From NCBI GenBank assembly GCA_963752045.1, contig CAVVWN010000014.1, forward strand, positions 186,001-250,000: a DNA stretch of 64,000 nt. Reading direction: 5' to 3'. The DNA comes from DATKDF01 sp963752045. Its GTDB lineage: Bacteria > Acidobacteriota > Vicinamibacteria > Vicinamibacterales > SCN-69-37. The position numbers and the translations under genes were made by a program. Below, one piece after another: positions 19,671-28,149 of the stretch. Within the stretch, counting starts at the first letter, position 1. Every line of letters starts with the position of its first letter. Under the pieces are notes generated by a model that was given only the letters and a program-made list of their open reading frames with translations, searched no databases and was not told where the DNA came from.

Positions 19671-21017
19671 TCAGCGCGAGATGCGGTAGAGCGACGTGCG
19701 GCCGCGCAGGTAGAGCTCGTCGCCCACGACCGCGGGTGACGCGTCGAACCCGTCGTCGAGCTCGTTGACGGCGAGGACCTCGAATTCGGGCCCGTGACGG
19801 AAGACCACCGTCAGGCCGTCGCGGCCGGCGACGTACACGCGCCCGGCCACGCCAACCGGGGACGCGTAGAGATCGGGAATCTCGGAGAGGCGGACCGGGC
19901 CGTATCGCACGTCGCCAGTCTTCGCGTCGAGCGCCGTCATGATGCCCTGCAGGTGCTTGAAGACGTAGAGCGACCCGCCGTAGAGGAGCGGCGACGACAC
20001 GTACGGCGTGTCGCGATCGCGCCGCCACAGCAGGGCTCCGCTTTCTTCGATGTTCCCTCGGGCCTGCGAGAGGTCCACGGCCAGCAGCACGTTGCCCTGA
20101 AAACCGCTCGTCAGGTACGCGATCCCGTCGGCGTGCACCGGTGATGGGATGGAGTTGAAGGTCAGGCCGGGGCCGTGCCAGATCTCTTCGCCAGTCTCGA
20201 GGTCGTAGCCACGCACGTGCTGCTGGCCGTTGGTGATGACGTGGACCCGATCGCCCACGGGCACGACGAGCGGCGTGGCCCAGGTCGTCGGCTCGTTGCG
20301 GGACCGCCGCCAGATTTCCCGGCCCGTGGCCTTGTCGAGCACCGCGATGAACGAGTCCGCCTCGTGATCCCAGGTGACGACGACGCGGTCGCGGAAGAGC
20401 GTGGGCGAGCTGCCCTCACCCCATCCGTTGCGGGTCTGCATGTCGCCAAAATCGTGCTGCCAGATCACCTCGCCGTTCATGTCGAGACCGTAGAGGCCGC
20501 GCGAGCCGAAGAACGCGATGATGCGCTCGCCGTCGGTCGAGGGCGATGCCGACGCGAACGTGTTGGTCGGATGGCGGCCTTCGGCGGGCTGCTCCACGCG
20601 CAGCACCTTGCGCCAGCGAACACGCCCCGTCTCGCGATCGATCGCGACGAGAGAGAATGCGTAGTCGCGGGTCGCCCTGAAATAGGCGAGGCCCTTGTAG
20701 ACGTCCATCTGTTCCGGAAATGCAAACGCCGTCTGGCGCGGCGCCTTGTCCTCGCCGACCGGCTCGGCTGTCTGCAGGTAGATCGTGTCGCCCCAGATGA
20801 TCGGCGTCGAGGCCCCGAGACCGGGAATGGCCGTCTTCCAGCGGATGTTGCGGGTTTCGCTCCACTCCACCGGCGGATTGCCCGCCGCTTCACCCGTGCC
20901 GAGCCGGCCGCGCCACTGCGGCCAGTTGTCAGGTTCGAACGAGGGCTGAGCCCCAACCGATGCCGCGATGACGAGACCGACAGCAAGCCCGGCAAGCACC
21001 TTCGAGAGAAATGGCAT
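19671..21017 (-). CDS. secreted PQQ-like beta-propeller protein
   Basis: The 448-residue protein has a signal peptide (VLAGLAVGLVIAASVGAQ) and then DNWPQWRGRLGTG, the opening motif of the PQQ-binding-like propeller family. Repeated blades follow, of the form ALDAKTGDVRYGPV, DLETGEEIWHGPG and DKATGREIWRR. It resembles BamB-like or quinoprotein-dehydrogenase-like propellers but lacks a cytochrome or a clear catalytic Asp/Glu set, so it is probably a periplasmic scaffold or binding protein. It converges on the DinB remnant and lies 57 bases downstream of the ADOP permease on the same strand. Confidence 0.85.
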   Translation of the reverse strand: MPFLSKVLAGLAVGLVIAASVGAQPSFEPDNWPQWRGRLGTGEAAGNPPVEWSETRNIRWKTAIPGLGASTPIIWGDTIYLQTAEPVGEDKAPRQTAFAFPEQMDVYKGLAYFRATRDYAFSLVAIDRETGRVRWRKVLRVEQPAEGRHPTNTFASASPSTDGERIIAFFGSRGLYGLDMNGEVIWQHDFGDMQTRNGWGEGSSPTLFRDRVVVTWDHEADSFIAVLDKATGREIWRRSRNEPTTWATPLVVPVGDRVHVITNGQQHVRGYDLETGEEIWHGPGLTFNSIPSPVHADGIAYLTSGFQGNVLLAVDLSQARGNIEESGALLWRRDRDTPYVSSPLLYGGSLYVFKHLQGIMTALDAKTGDVRYGPVRLSEIPDLYASPVGVAGRVYVAGRDGLTVVFRHGPEFEVLAVNELDDGFDASPAVVGDELYLRGRTSLYRISR

Positions 21018-21073
21018 GGAGTGTCAGGCTACACCAGGACCGCGCCGGCCGGATGGGCTCGGGCCCGATTCGC

Positions 21074-23728
21074 CTACTCGGCCCTGAGCGCGATCGTGGG
21101 ATCGACACGGGTGGCTCGCCTGGCCGGCAGCAGGCTCGACGCGGCCACGACGGCGAGCAGCAGCACGGGCAACCCGACGAACACCGGCACACTGAACGCG
21201 GGCGTGCCGGATACCGACGAGGCCGCCACCCGGCCCACGGTGACGGCTCCAGCCAGCCCGACGGCTGCCCCGGCCAGGGCGGGCCGAAGGGCGTCGCGCA
21301 CCACGAGGCGCAGCACGGCTGCGCGTGTCGCGCCGAGCGCCATGCGCACGCCCATCTCGCGCCGCCGCGCCGACGCAAGGTGCGACAGCGTGCCGTAGAT
21401 GCCGGAGATGACGAGCAGGAGGCCGAGCGTCGCGAACGCGGTGAGCAGCGCGGCGGCAAACCGGCTGCGCGCGTCGATCTGCCGCTGGACCTCGGCAAGG
21501 GAGCGGGGCTGATAGATCGGCATCTGCCGGTCCACGCCGCGCAGCGCGGCCCTGAGCAGCGCCAGCGCCGCATGCGGGTCGCCGTCCGTCCGAACGACGA
21601 AGCCGAGGGCGACCGGCGCCCCCGACTGTCGCCACGACTGGTACATGAACGAGGTGTGCGCCGTAGGATCGACCGCCGAGCGAACGTCATCGACGATGCC
21701 GATGACTTCGACCGTCTCCTCGACGGACCCGGTTCGTACCGTCACCCGCTCGTGGAGCGCGTCGCGGTCGCCGAACACCGCGCGCGCCGCCGACCGGCTC
21801 ATCACGGCAACGGGCACCGTGCCCATCCGGTCCTCGTCGGTGATGAAGCGGCCGGAGACGAGATGAATCTCCAGCGTCTCGAGCAAGCCCTCCGTCACGC
21901 GCGCGATCGCGACTCTTGGCTCCCGGCCGGATTCTGGGGCCGCCTGATCCGCCGCGAACGCGCCGGCCTCGGTGAACTGCGGAAAGACGGGCAGTACGCT
22001 CGTCGCGCCAACCGAACGCACGCCAGGCACCGACGCGAACGCCTCCCTGACGCGATCGAAGAACTCGAACCGCCGCGCGCCATCCGCATATGCGGGGCCG
22101 CGCGTGGAGATGCGGAACGTCAGCGCGCCCTCCGGCGTGAACCCGGCATCGGCCGCCTGCATGCGGCCGAACCCGAGCGTCACGAGCCCGGCGCCGACGA
22201 GAAGTACGGCCGCGCCGGCCACCTCCAGGCCAATGAGCGCGTCGAACCAGCGCCGGCGGCGGCGACTGCCCACCGTGCGAATCGTGGTTTCCATGACCTC
22301 GGACTCGTTCCGGCGGCCGAGCGCCACTATCGACGGTACCGAGGCAAGAAGACCGGCGGCCACGGTTGCACCGGCGGCAAAACCAAGCGTCCACGCGTCC
22401 ATCGAAAACGCGAACCGGGGCGCGAGAAAACCCTCCGGCACGAGCAGCAGAATCGACCGGCCGGCCGCCCACGCGATCCACACCGCGAGCAGGCCGGCCA
22501 GGGCCGACAGCATCAGATGCTCGGCAACCACCTGCAGCACCACGCGAAGGCGCGGGGCCCCGAGCGCCTGCTGGATGGCCACGGCCTGACGACGCGCCAG
22601 GGAGCGAGCCAGCATCAGCGTCGAGACGTTACCGCACGCCGCAATGAACACGACCAGCACGGCGCCGAACATGAACCACACCGGCGTGCGTACCGGCCTG
22701 ACGATGCCCTCGTCGAGTGGTGTGACGAGCGCCTGCACCTGGCCGTTCGTCTCCGGGTGGGCCACGGCCAGCCGATCTGCCAGATCCGACAGCTCGGCCT
22801 GGGCCTCTCGGATGCCGACGCCCTCACGGAGAAGCCCGGCCACGAAGTGATTCGCAAACGAGCGGTCGGCGCCCGACGCGGGCAGTTGGAGAGGCATCCA
22901 CACCTGCGGCTCGTCCACGAGGCCGAATACCGGGTTCTCGTAGCTGGCCGGCACGACGCCGACGATCGTGTACGGGGCGAAGTCCAGCTCCACGGTCTGT
23001 CCGACGATGCCAGGATCGGCGCCAAAGCGCTGTCGCCACGTGCCCTCGCTCAGCATCGCGACGCGAGGCCCGTTCGCCTGGTCCTCCTCGGCCGTGAAGG
23101 TGCGGCCCACGAGCGGCGACACGCCGAGCATCTCGAACCAGCCGTGCGACACCAGCCGCATCAACGGCGTATCTCCGTCGTCGAAACCGGTGAACGTGAA
23201 GGACACGTTGCGTGCTGCGGCAAGTCGTTCGAACGACTCCGTGTCCCTGAACATGTCGGCCACGTTGCCTGGGGAGACCGGGCGCCAGTTGTCGGGAGAA
23301 GCGGGGTTCACCTGATAGATCGCCACGAGCCGGTCGGCGCCCGGGAAAGCGAGCGGAGCGAGCACCGTGTGCACGAGCACGGAGTACGCGACCGTCACCC
23401 CGGCCACGGCACACGAGAGCGTCAGGACCGCCACGACGGAGGCGACCGGCGTCCGGCGCAGGTGCCGGAGCGCCGCCACGAGATCGCGCCGAAAGAAGCC
23501 GGGCAGGACACCTTCGAAGGACAATCGAGACCTCAAACGGGCCGCGTGCATGCTGGCGGCAATGCCCACCGTCTGGTAGACCTTCCAGACTGACGCGGCC
23601 ACGCGGGCGCGCCGGCGGCGAGCGGCTTCCTCGTCGAGGTCGGCCGCGACCGACGCCCGCCAGCGAGCGGGAACGAGCGCGAGCGCGAGCCGCTGGACGA
23701 GCCCGTGTTCCCCGCCTCGTCCGGTCAC
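21074..23728 (-). CDS. ADOP-type duplicated ABC permease
   Basis: The start is GTG at 23728, which shares GTGA with the padR stop. The longer frame runs inside padR and is not used. The 884 residues have a soluble prefix and duplicated MacB_PCD/FtsX halves: VAVLTLSCAVAGVTVAYSVL, VWFMFGAVLVVFIAACGNVS, LIGLEVAGAAVLLVGAGLV, and the C-terminal PARRATRVDPTIALRAE. As with the other copies there is no adjacent ATPase. The 4-base overlap means translation depends on padR. The prefix is less canonical than in the other two PadR-linked copies. Confidence 0.9.
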   Translation of the reverse strand: MTGRGGEHGLVQRLALALVPARWRASVAADLDEEAARRRRARVAASVWKVYQTVGIAASMHAARLRSRLSFEGVLPGFFRRDLVAALRHLRRTPVASVVAVLTLSCAVAGVTVAYSVLVHTVLAPLAFPGADRLVAIYQVNPASPDNWRPVSPGNVADMFRDTESFERLAAARNVSFTFTGFDDGDTPLMRLVSHGWFEMLGVSPLVGRTFTAEEDQANGPRVAMLSEGTWRQRFGADPGIVGQTVELDFAPYTIVGVVPASYENPVFGLVDEPQVWMPLQLPASGADRSFANHFVAGLLREGVGIREAQAELSDLADRLAVAHPETNGQVQALVTPLDEGIVRPVRTPVWFMFGAVLVVFIAACGNVSTLMLARSLARRQAVAIQQALGAPRLRVVLQVVAEHLMLSALAGLLAVWIAWAAGRSILLLVPEGFLAPRFAFSMDAWTLGFAAGATVAAGLLASVPSIVALGRRNESEVMETTIRTVGSRRRRRWFDALIGLEVAGAAVLLVGAGLVTLGFGRMQAADAGFTPEGALTFRISTRGPAYADGARRFEFFDRVREAFASVPGVRSVGATSVLPVFPQFTEAGAFAADQAAPESGREPRVAIARVTEGLLETLEIHLVSGRFITDEDRMGTVPVAVMSRSAARAVFGDRDALHERVTVRTGSVEETVEVIGIVDDVRSAVDPTAHTSFMYQSWRQSGAPVALGFVVRTDGDPHAALALLRAALRGVDRQMPIYQPRSLAEVQRQIDARSRFAAALLTAFATLGLLLVISGIYGTLSHLASARRREMGVRMALGATRAAVLRLVVRDALRPALAGAAVGLAGAVTVGRVAASSVSGTPAFSVPVFVGLPVLLLAVVAASSLLPARRATRVDPTIALRAE

Positions 23729-24060
23729 GCTTTCCTCGTGAGCACGGTGCCCGCCGCCAGGCGGTCGACGGCGCGGCGGGCCGCCTTGAGCGCGGCAAGC
23801 CCGGCGGGCCGAATCCGGAAGAGGCGTCTGGCCTTGCCGCCAGGCTCGGCCGTCGGCTCCGAAAACCACGATTCGACGAAGTCCTTTTCTTCGAGCCGCT
23901 CGAGCGTGATGTAGATGGACCCGCGCGAGAGCGAAACGCCCGCATCGTGCTCGATGAGCTCGCGAATGGGAACGGCGTATGCCTGCCCTTCGAGGCGCAG
24001 CACGGCCAGGAGCACCAGTTGTTCGACTTCGGCCAGTCGTGGCGTGTCACTTGTGGGCAT
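23725..24060 (-). CDS. PadR family transcriptional regulator
   Basis: The start is placed at the ATG at 24060. A longer frame up to 24153 would read through the AT-rich promoter. The 111 residues show the PadR fold: AEVEQLVLLAVLRLEGQAYAVPI, SRGSIYITLERLEEKDFV and RRLFRIRPAGLAAL. It overlaps the ADOP permease by GTGA. An AATGCT...AGCATT palindrome 4 bases upstream is a candidate operator, in the space shared with the divergent Nudix gene. Confidence 0.9.
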   Translation of the reverse strand: MPTSDTPRLAEVEQLVLLAVLRLEGQAYAVPIRELIEHDAGVSLSRGSIYITLERLEEKDFVESWFSEPTAEPGGKARRLFRIRPAGLAALKAARRAVDRLAAGTVLTRKA

Positions 24061-24064
24061 GGTG

Positions 24065-24085
24065 AATGCTTTATTAGTTAGCATT
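24065..24085. promoter_or_regulatory. AT-rich palindrome upstream of padR
   Basis: AATGCT-N9-AGCATT lies in the AT-richest stretch of this region, between the padR start and the divergent Nudix gene. It probably covers the padR promoter and serves as the operator. Confidence 0.5.
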
Positions 24086-24151
24086 ATCGGACGGAAAATG
24101 AAAGGGCGGAGTTCCCGGCCGGCGGCCGCCTTCGGGTACGCTGAGGACTGC

Positions 24152-24847
24152 ATGCAGGCGCCCGATCTCGAGTCCTTTCTTCGCGCACGCTTGGCCGAAC
24201 CCCTGCCGGGGCCCCGGGCGCAGTGGCGGTTCGCTCCCCGACCGGCCAGGAAGGGCTGGGACCCGGGCCAGACACCGGCCGAGGCCCGGCCGGCGGCCGC
24301 GCTGATCCTCCTCTACCCTGGTGCCGATGGCCCCACGATTCCGCTGACGCTCCGCCGGCACGACCTGCCGGAGCACGCGGGTCAGATCAGCTTCCCCGGC
24401 GGCCGCATCGATCCCGGCGAACGGCCCGAGGATGCGGCGCTCAGGGAAGCTCAGGAGGAGATCGGCATCGACCCTGAGTCGGTGAGACTGGTCGGCCAGA
24501 TGTCGTCGCTCTGGGTCGTCGTGAGCAACCACGTCGTACGGCCTTTCGTGGGCATCGCCGACGCACGCCCGGTGTTCCGGCTGGCCGAGCGCGAGGTGGC
24601 CGAGCTTGTCGAAGCGCCGCTCTCCCACCTCCGCGACCACACGCGTGTGCACTGGCAGACGGTGGTACGCGACGGCATGCTCATCGACTATCCGTCGTTC
24701 GATCTCGGCGGGCACCAGGTGTGGGGCGCCACGGCCATGATGCTGGGTGAGTTCGCCTGCCTGTTCGACGACGGGTTCGGCGAACGCGTCGGTCCGGCCG
24801 TCGCCGCTCCGGTGCCGTACGAGCCGCCGAAGACCCAGGGCTCCTGA
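24152..24847 (+). CDS. NudL-type CoA pyrophosphatase (Nudix hydrolase)
   Basis: The start is ATG at 24152, since the upstream part of the frame is only the antisense of padR. The protein has 231 residues. LRRHDLPEHAGQISFPGG is the NudL/YeaB-specific extension, directly followed by the Nudix box G-x5-E-x7-REAQEEIGI. These enzymes hydrolyse CoA and its derivatives to 4'-phosphopantetheine and 3',5'-ADP using Mg2+ or Mn2+. It is monocistronic and divergent from padR. A TACGCT box 9 bases before the ATG may be the -10, giving a very short leader. Confidence 0.9.
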   Translation: MQAPDLESFLRARLAEPLPGPRAQWRFAPRPARKGWDPGQTPAEARPAAALILLYPGADGPTIPLTLRRHDLPEHAGQISFPGGRIDPGERPEDAALREAQEEIGIDPESVRLVGQMSSLWVVVSNHVVRPFVGIADARPVFRLAEREVAELVEAPLSHLRDHTRVHWQTVVRDGMLIDYPSFDLGGHQVWGATAMMLGEFACLFDDGFGERVGPAVAAPVPYEPPKTQGS

Positions 24848-24889
24848 GAGCGCCTCTGCGGCTTCCATCCGCCGCGGCGGCCCTGGACT

Positions 24890-25603
24890 TCAGAACAAGT
24901 CGCGCTCGTGCGCCCTGAGCCAGCGCTCGCTCTCGCGCCACGTCGGGCACAGGCGTTCCACCTCCCGCCAGAATCGCCGGGAGTGGTTGGGCACGGCCAC
25001 ATGCGCGAGCTCGTGCCAGACGACGTAATCGCGGACGTCGGGCGGCACCTGCACGAGCCGCCAGTTGAGCGTGATGGTCGCCCGCGACGAGCAGGCGCCC
25101 CAGCGGGATCGCTGATTGCGAACGGAAACCCGCGCGACATCGATGCCGGCCGACGCCGCCAGCTCATGGCAACGGCCCGGCAGCTCGGCGAGCGCGATCG
25201 CGCGTAGTCTGGCGGTAATGGCGGCTGCGACATCCGTCCCAATCTCCCACCGACCGGCGTCTTCGGCACCGAAGAGAACACGCCGGTCGCCGAGACGGAC
25301 CGCCACCTGGTCGCCCCTGAACCAGCAGAGCGTGCCCTCACCCCACGGCTCGAGCCGCTTCTGCGTCCGCCGCCATTCACGCTCGATCCAGGCGGCCTGG
25401 CGATCGGCAAACGACAGGCCGCCGGCGATCGGCGCGCCGTACGGCACCGTGATCCGGACGACCGCATCGGCCGACACGCGCACGACGTAACGCCTTGCGC
25501 CACGGCGGCGAACCACCTCGACGGCAAACGTCTTCCCCGCCACCGACAGGACACGCGAGCCGCGCCGGGACGAGGCCGGCCCCCAGGGCAACCTGAGCTG
25601 CAC
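24890..25603 (-). CDS. YgjP/SprT-like M48-family metalloprotease
   Basis: The core is a DUF45/YgjP-type zinc protease. VRNQRSRWGACSSRATITLNWRL is the family signature, VVWHELAHVAVPNHSRRFW supplies HExxH plus the following NHS, and LCPTWRESERWL closes the domain. I place the start at GTG 25603 (VQLRLPWG), giving about 237 residues, the usual size. An ATG at 25666 would add 21 residues, and its codon would overlap the divergent permease start in a CATG palindrome. It is cytosolic with no signal peptide. The family is conserved, but its physiological substrate is unclear. Confidence 0.82.
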   Translation of the reverse strand: MQLRLPWGPASSRRGSRVLSVAGKTFAVEVVRRRGARRYVVRVSADAVVRITVPYGAPIAGGLSFADRQAAWIEREWRRTQKRLEPWGEGTLCWFRGDQVAVRLGDRRVLFGAEDAGRWEIGTDVAAAITARLRAIALAELPGRCHELAASAGIDVARVSVRNQRSRWGACSSRATITLNWRLVQVPPDVRDYVVWHELAHVAVPNHSRRFWREVERLCPTWRESERWLRAHERDLF

Positions 25604-25664
25604 GCCTCGATGGTAATCCGTCTCCGGCGCGAACCGCGGCACGGCCAGATCCGTCCACTTCCTC

Positions 25665-28148
25665 ATGCCATCCAGCCTCCTGTCCGACGTGCGCCTCGCG
25701 CTCCGAAGCATGGGGAAACACCGCGGCTTCACGCTCGTGGCGGTGCTGTCGCTCGCGCTGGGCATCGGACTCAACGCGGCCGTCTTCTCGGTCGTGGATG
25801 GTGTGTTGTACCGGCCGATGCCGGTGGCCGATCCGGCCTCGCTCACCTCGGTCTTCACGTCAGAGCGCAATGGCGAGCCGAACGGCACCACGTCCTGGCC
25901 GGACTTCGTCGACCTGCGCGCGGCGAACACGGTCTTCGACGAGATGGTCGGCCACTCGCTGATGATGGGTGCGGTCGGAGCTGGCGGGACGAACCGCCTG
26001 ACGCTCGGCGAGGTCGTCACGGCCAATTACTTCGACGCGCTCGGCATTCCGCTCGAGCTCGGCCGGCCTTTTCGACAGGAGGAAGAAACCGGCGAGGGCG
26101 GTCATCCCGTCGCCGTCCTCAGCTACCGGATGTGGCAGCGTCAGTTCGGCGGCCGGCCCGACGCGCTCGGCGAACAGATCGTGATTCGCAACCGGCCGTA
26201 CACCGTGATTGGCGTCGCTCCCGATCGGTTCACCGGACTGGTCCCAGGCGTACGCACGGAGCTCTGGATCCCGGTTTCGATGGTGGCCGACGTCGAGCCG
26301 ATCACCCTGAACGACGTCCGCCCGTCCCCGGGGACGACGCGGCTCGAGCGCCGTGGCCACCGCTGGCTGTTCGTCCTCGGACGCCTCCGCGAGGGCACGT
26401 CGGCGCAGGCCGCTGAGGGCAACCTCGGCGCCATCATGGCGGGCCTCGCGGCGAGCTATCCCGGAAGCAACGACACCCGCGGTGCCCGCGTCGTGCCGGC
26501 GTCGACCGTGCGTCTCCATCCGCTCGTCGACGCGTCGCTGCGGCCGGGCGGACTCGTGCTGCTCGCCGCCGTCGGGCTCGTGCTCCTCGTGGCCTGCGCA
26601 AACCTCGCGAGCATGCTCGTCGCTCGAGGGGTCTCGCGGACGAAGGAGTTCGCGCTGCGGACGGCGCTCGGCGCGGGACGGGTGAGACTCATCCGCCAGA
26701 TGCTCGTCGAGCATCTGGTGCTCGCGCTCGCCGGCGGCGCGGCCGGCGTGGGCGTCGGGGCCGCCGCCCTTCGGTCTCTCGTGTCGATCGACATGCCCTT
26801 CGAACTCGACGTCCCGCTGGCGTTCACGATCGACGCCCGCGTGATCGCCTTCACCCTGATGCTGTCGCTCGCCACCGGGCTCGTGTTCGGCCTGCTGCCG
26901 GCGCTCCGGTCGTCCCGGACGGACCTTGCATCTGATTTGAAGACCGACGCGCCGCTCCGACCTGTGGCGGGCCGGCGATTCGGGCTTGGCCAGGCGCTCG
27001 TGGTCGTGCAGGTGGCCGTTTCGCTCGTGCTCGTCGTTGGCGGAGCACTGATGGCGCGGAGCCTCGCGGCGGCCCGGCACATCGATCCGGGATTCGATCC
27101 GTCACCGGTGGCGCTCGTCTCGGTGAACCTCGGGTTCCACGGCTACGATGCCGATGCGTCGCGTCAGTTCTTCGCGCGGGCCGTCGAGCGAATCGACGGA
27201 CTTGCCGAGGTGACATCGGTGGGGATCGGCGAGCGCATGCCGTTCTCTCCGAACGTGCATCAGACCACTGTGGTCGTCGACGGCCGGCCGGACGCGACCC
27301 CGCCCGGCGGCTTGGCCATCGACAATACCCGCGTCTCGTCTGGGTACTTCGAGTCGATGGGCCTCCCGATTCTCGACGGACGGAACTTCGACGGCCGCGA
27401 CACGCCGGAGTCGATCGACGTGGCCATCGTCAACGAGACGCTGGCCCGCCTGCTCTGGCCGGGAGAGCGCGCCGTCGGCAAGCGGCTGCGATTCCGCGAC
27501 GCGTCGGGCCCGCTCATCGAGGTCGTCGGCATCGCGCCCGACCACAAGATCCGGACGCTCGGCGAAGCGCCGAGGCCCTTCATTCATTTCGCGCGATCGC
27601 AGGGACCTGCGCCGTGGGGCACCTTCGTTGCACGCACGTCAGGTGACGTCGATGCTGCCGTGGCGGCGATCTCACGCGAGCTTCGCGCGCTCGACCCGAA
27701 CCTCGTGCTCATGGAGGCGCAGCCTTACGACCGGCTGATCACGCTCTCGCTGCTTCCCGTTCGGCTGGGCGCGTCGCTCATTGGCGGGCTGGCTGCACTG
27801 GCCATGCTGCTGTCCGGGCTGGGTGTCTACGGCGTCATCGCATTCGGCGTGAATCGACGGACACGGGAGCTCGGCATTCGCATGGCGCTCGGCGCCGACC
27901 GCCGGCGCGTGCTGATCCAGGTGATGCGGGAAGGGTTCGGGCTGGTGGCGATCGGCGCCCTCGTCGGCTTCGGGCTCGCAGCCATTGGCAGCCACGCGCT
28001 CACCGCCGTGCTGCACGTCGCCCCGCTCGATCTGCCGAGTTATCTCGCAGCGGCGTTGCTGCTCGCCGTCACGGCCGTTGTCGCCGCAGGAATCCCCGCC
28101 CGAAGAGCCGCGTCGGTTGACCCGCTCGTGGCGCTTCGGGACAGCTAG
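25665..28148 (+). CDS. ADOP-like duplicated ABC permease without PadR partner
   Basis: This 827-residue permease lacks the roughly 100-residue soluble prefix of the other three copies and starts almost at the first MacB_PCD helix (GFTLVAVLSLALGIGLNAAVFSVVDGVL). Both halves are present (LVLLAAVGLVLLVACANLASML; QALVVVQVAVSLVLVVGGAL), and it ends PARRAASVDPLVALRDS. Neither a PadR nor an ATPase is adjacent. It is divergent from the metalloprotease, whose possible upstream ATG would share this start's CATG. It stops 1 base before the converging SpoIIE gene. It may be constitutive or controlled in trans. Confidence 0.88.
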   Translation: MPSSLLSDVRLALRSMGKHRGFTLVAVLSLALGIGLNAAVFSVVDGVLYRPMPVADPASLTSVFTSERNGEPNGTTSWPDFVDLRAANTVFDEMVGHSLMMGAVGAGGTNRLTLGEVVTANYFDALGIPLELGRPFRQEEETGEGGHPVAVLSYRMWQRQFGGRPDALGEQIVIRNRPYTVIGVAPDRFTGLVPGVRTELWIPVSMVADVEPITLNDVRPSPGTTRLERRGHRWLFVLGRLREGTSAQAAEGNLGAIMAGLAASYPGSNDTRGARVVPASTVRLHPLVDASLRPGGLVLLAAVGLVLLVACANLASMLVARGVSRTKEFALRTALGAGRVRLIRQMLVEHLVLALAGGAAGVGVGAAALRSLVSIDMPFELDVPLAFTIDARVIAFTLMLSLATGLVFGLLPALRSSRTDLASDLKTDAPLRPVAGRRFGLGQALVVVQVAVSLVLVVGGALMARSLAAARHIDPGFDPSPVALVSVNLGFHGYDADASRQFFARAVERIDGLAEVTSVGIGERMPFSPNVHQTTVVVDGRPDATPPGGLAIDNTRVSSGYFESMGLPILDGRNFDGRDTPESIDVAIVNETLARLLWPGERAVGKRLRFRDASGPLIEVVGIAPDHKIRTLGEAPRPFIHFARSQGPAPWGTFVARTSGDVDAAVAAISRELRALDPNLVLMEAQPYDRLITLSLLPVRLGASLIGGLAALAMLLSGLGVYGVIAFGVNRRTRELGIRMALGADRRRVLIQVMREGFGLVAIGALVGFGLAAIGSHALTAVLHVAPLDLPSYLAAALLLAVTAVVAAGIPARRAASVDPLVALRDS

Positions 28149-28149
28149 A

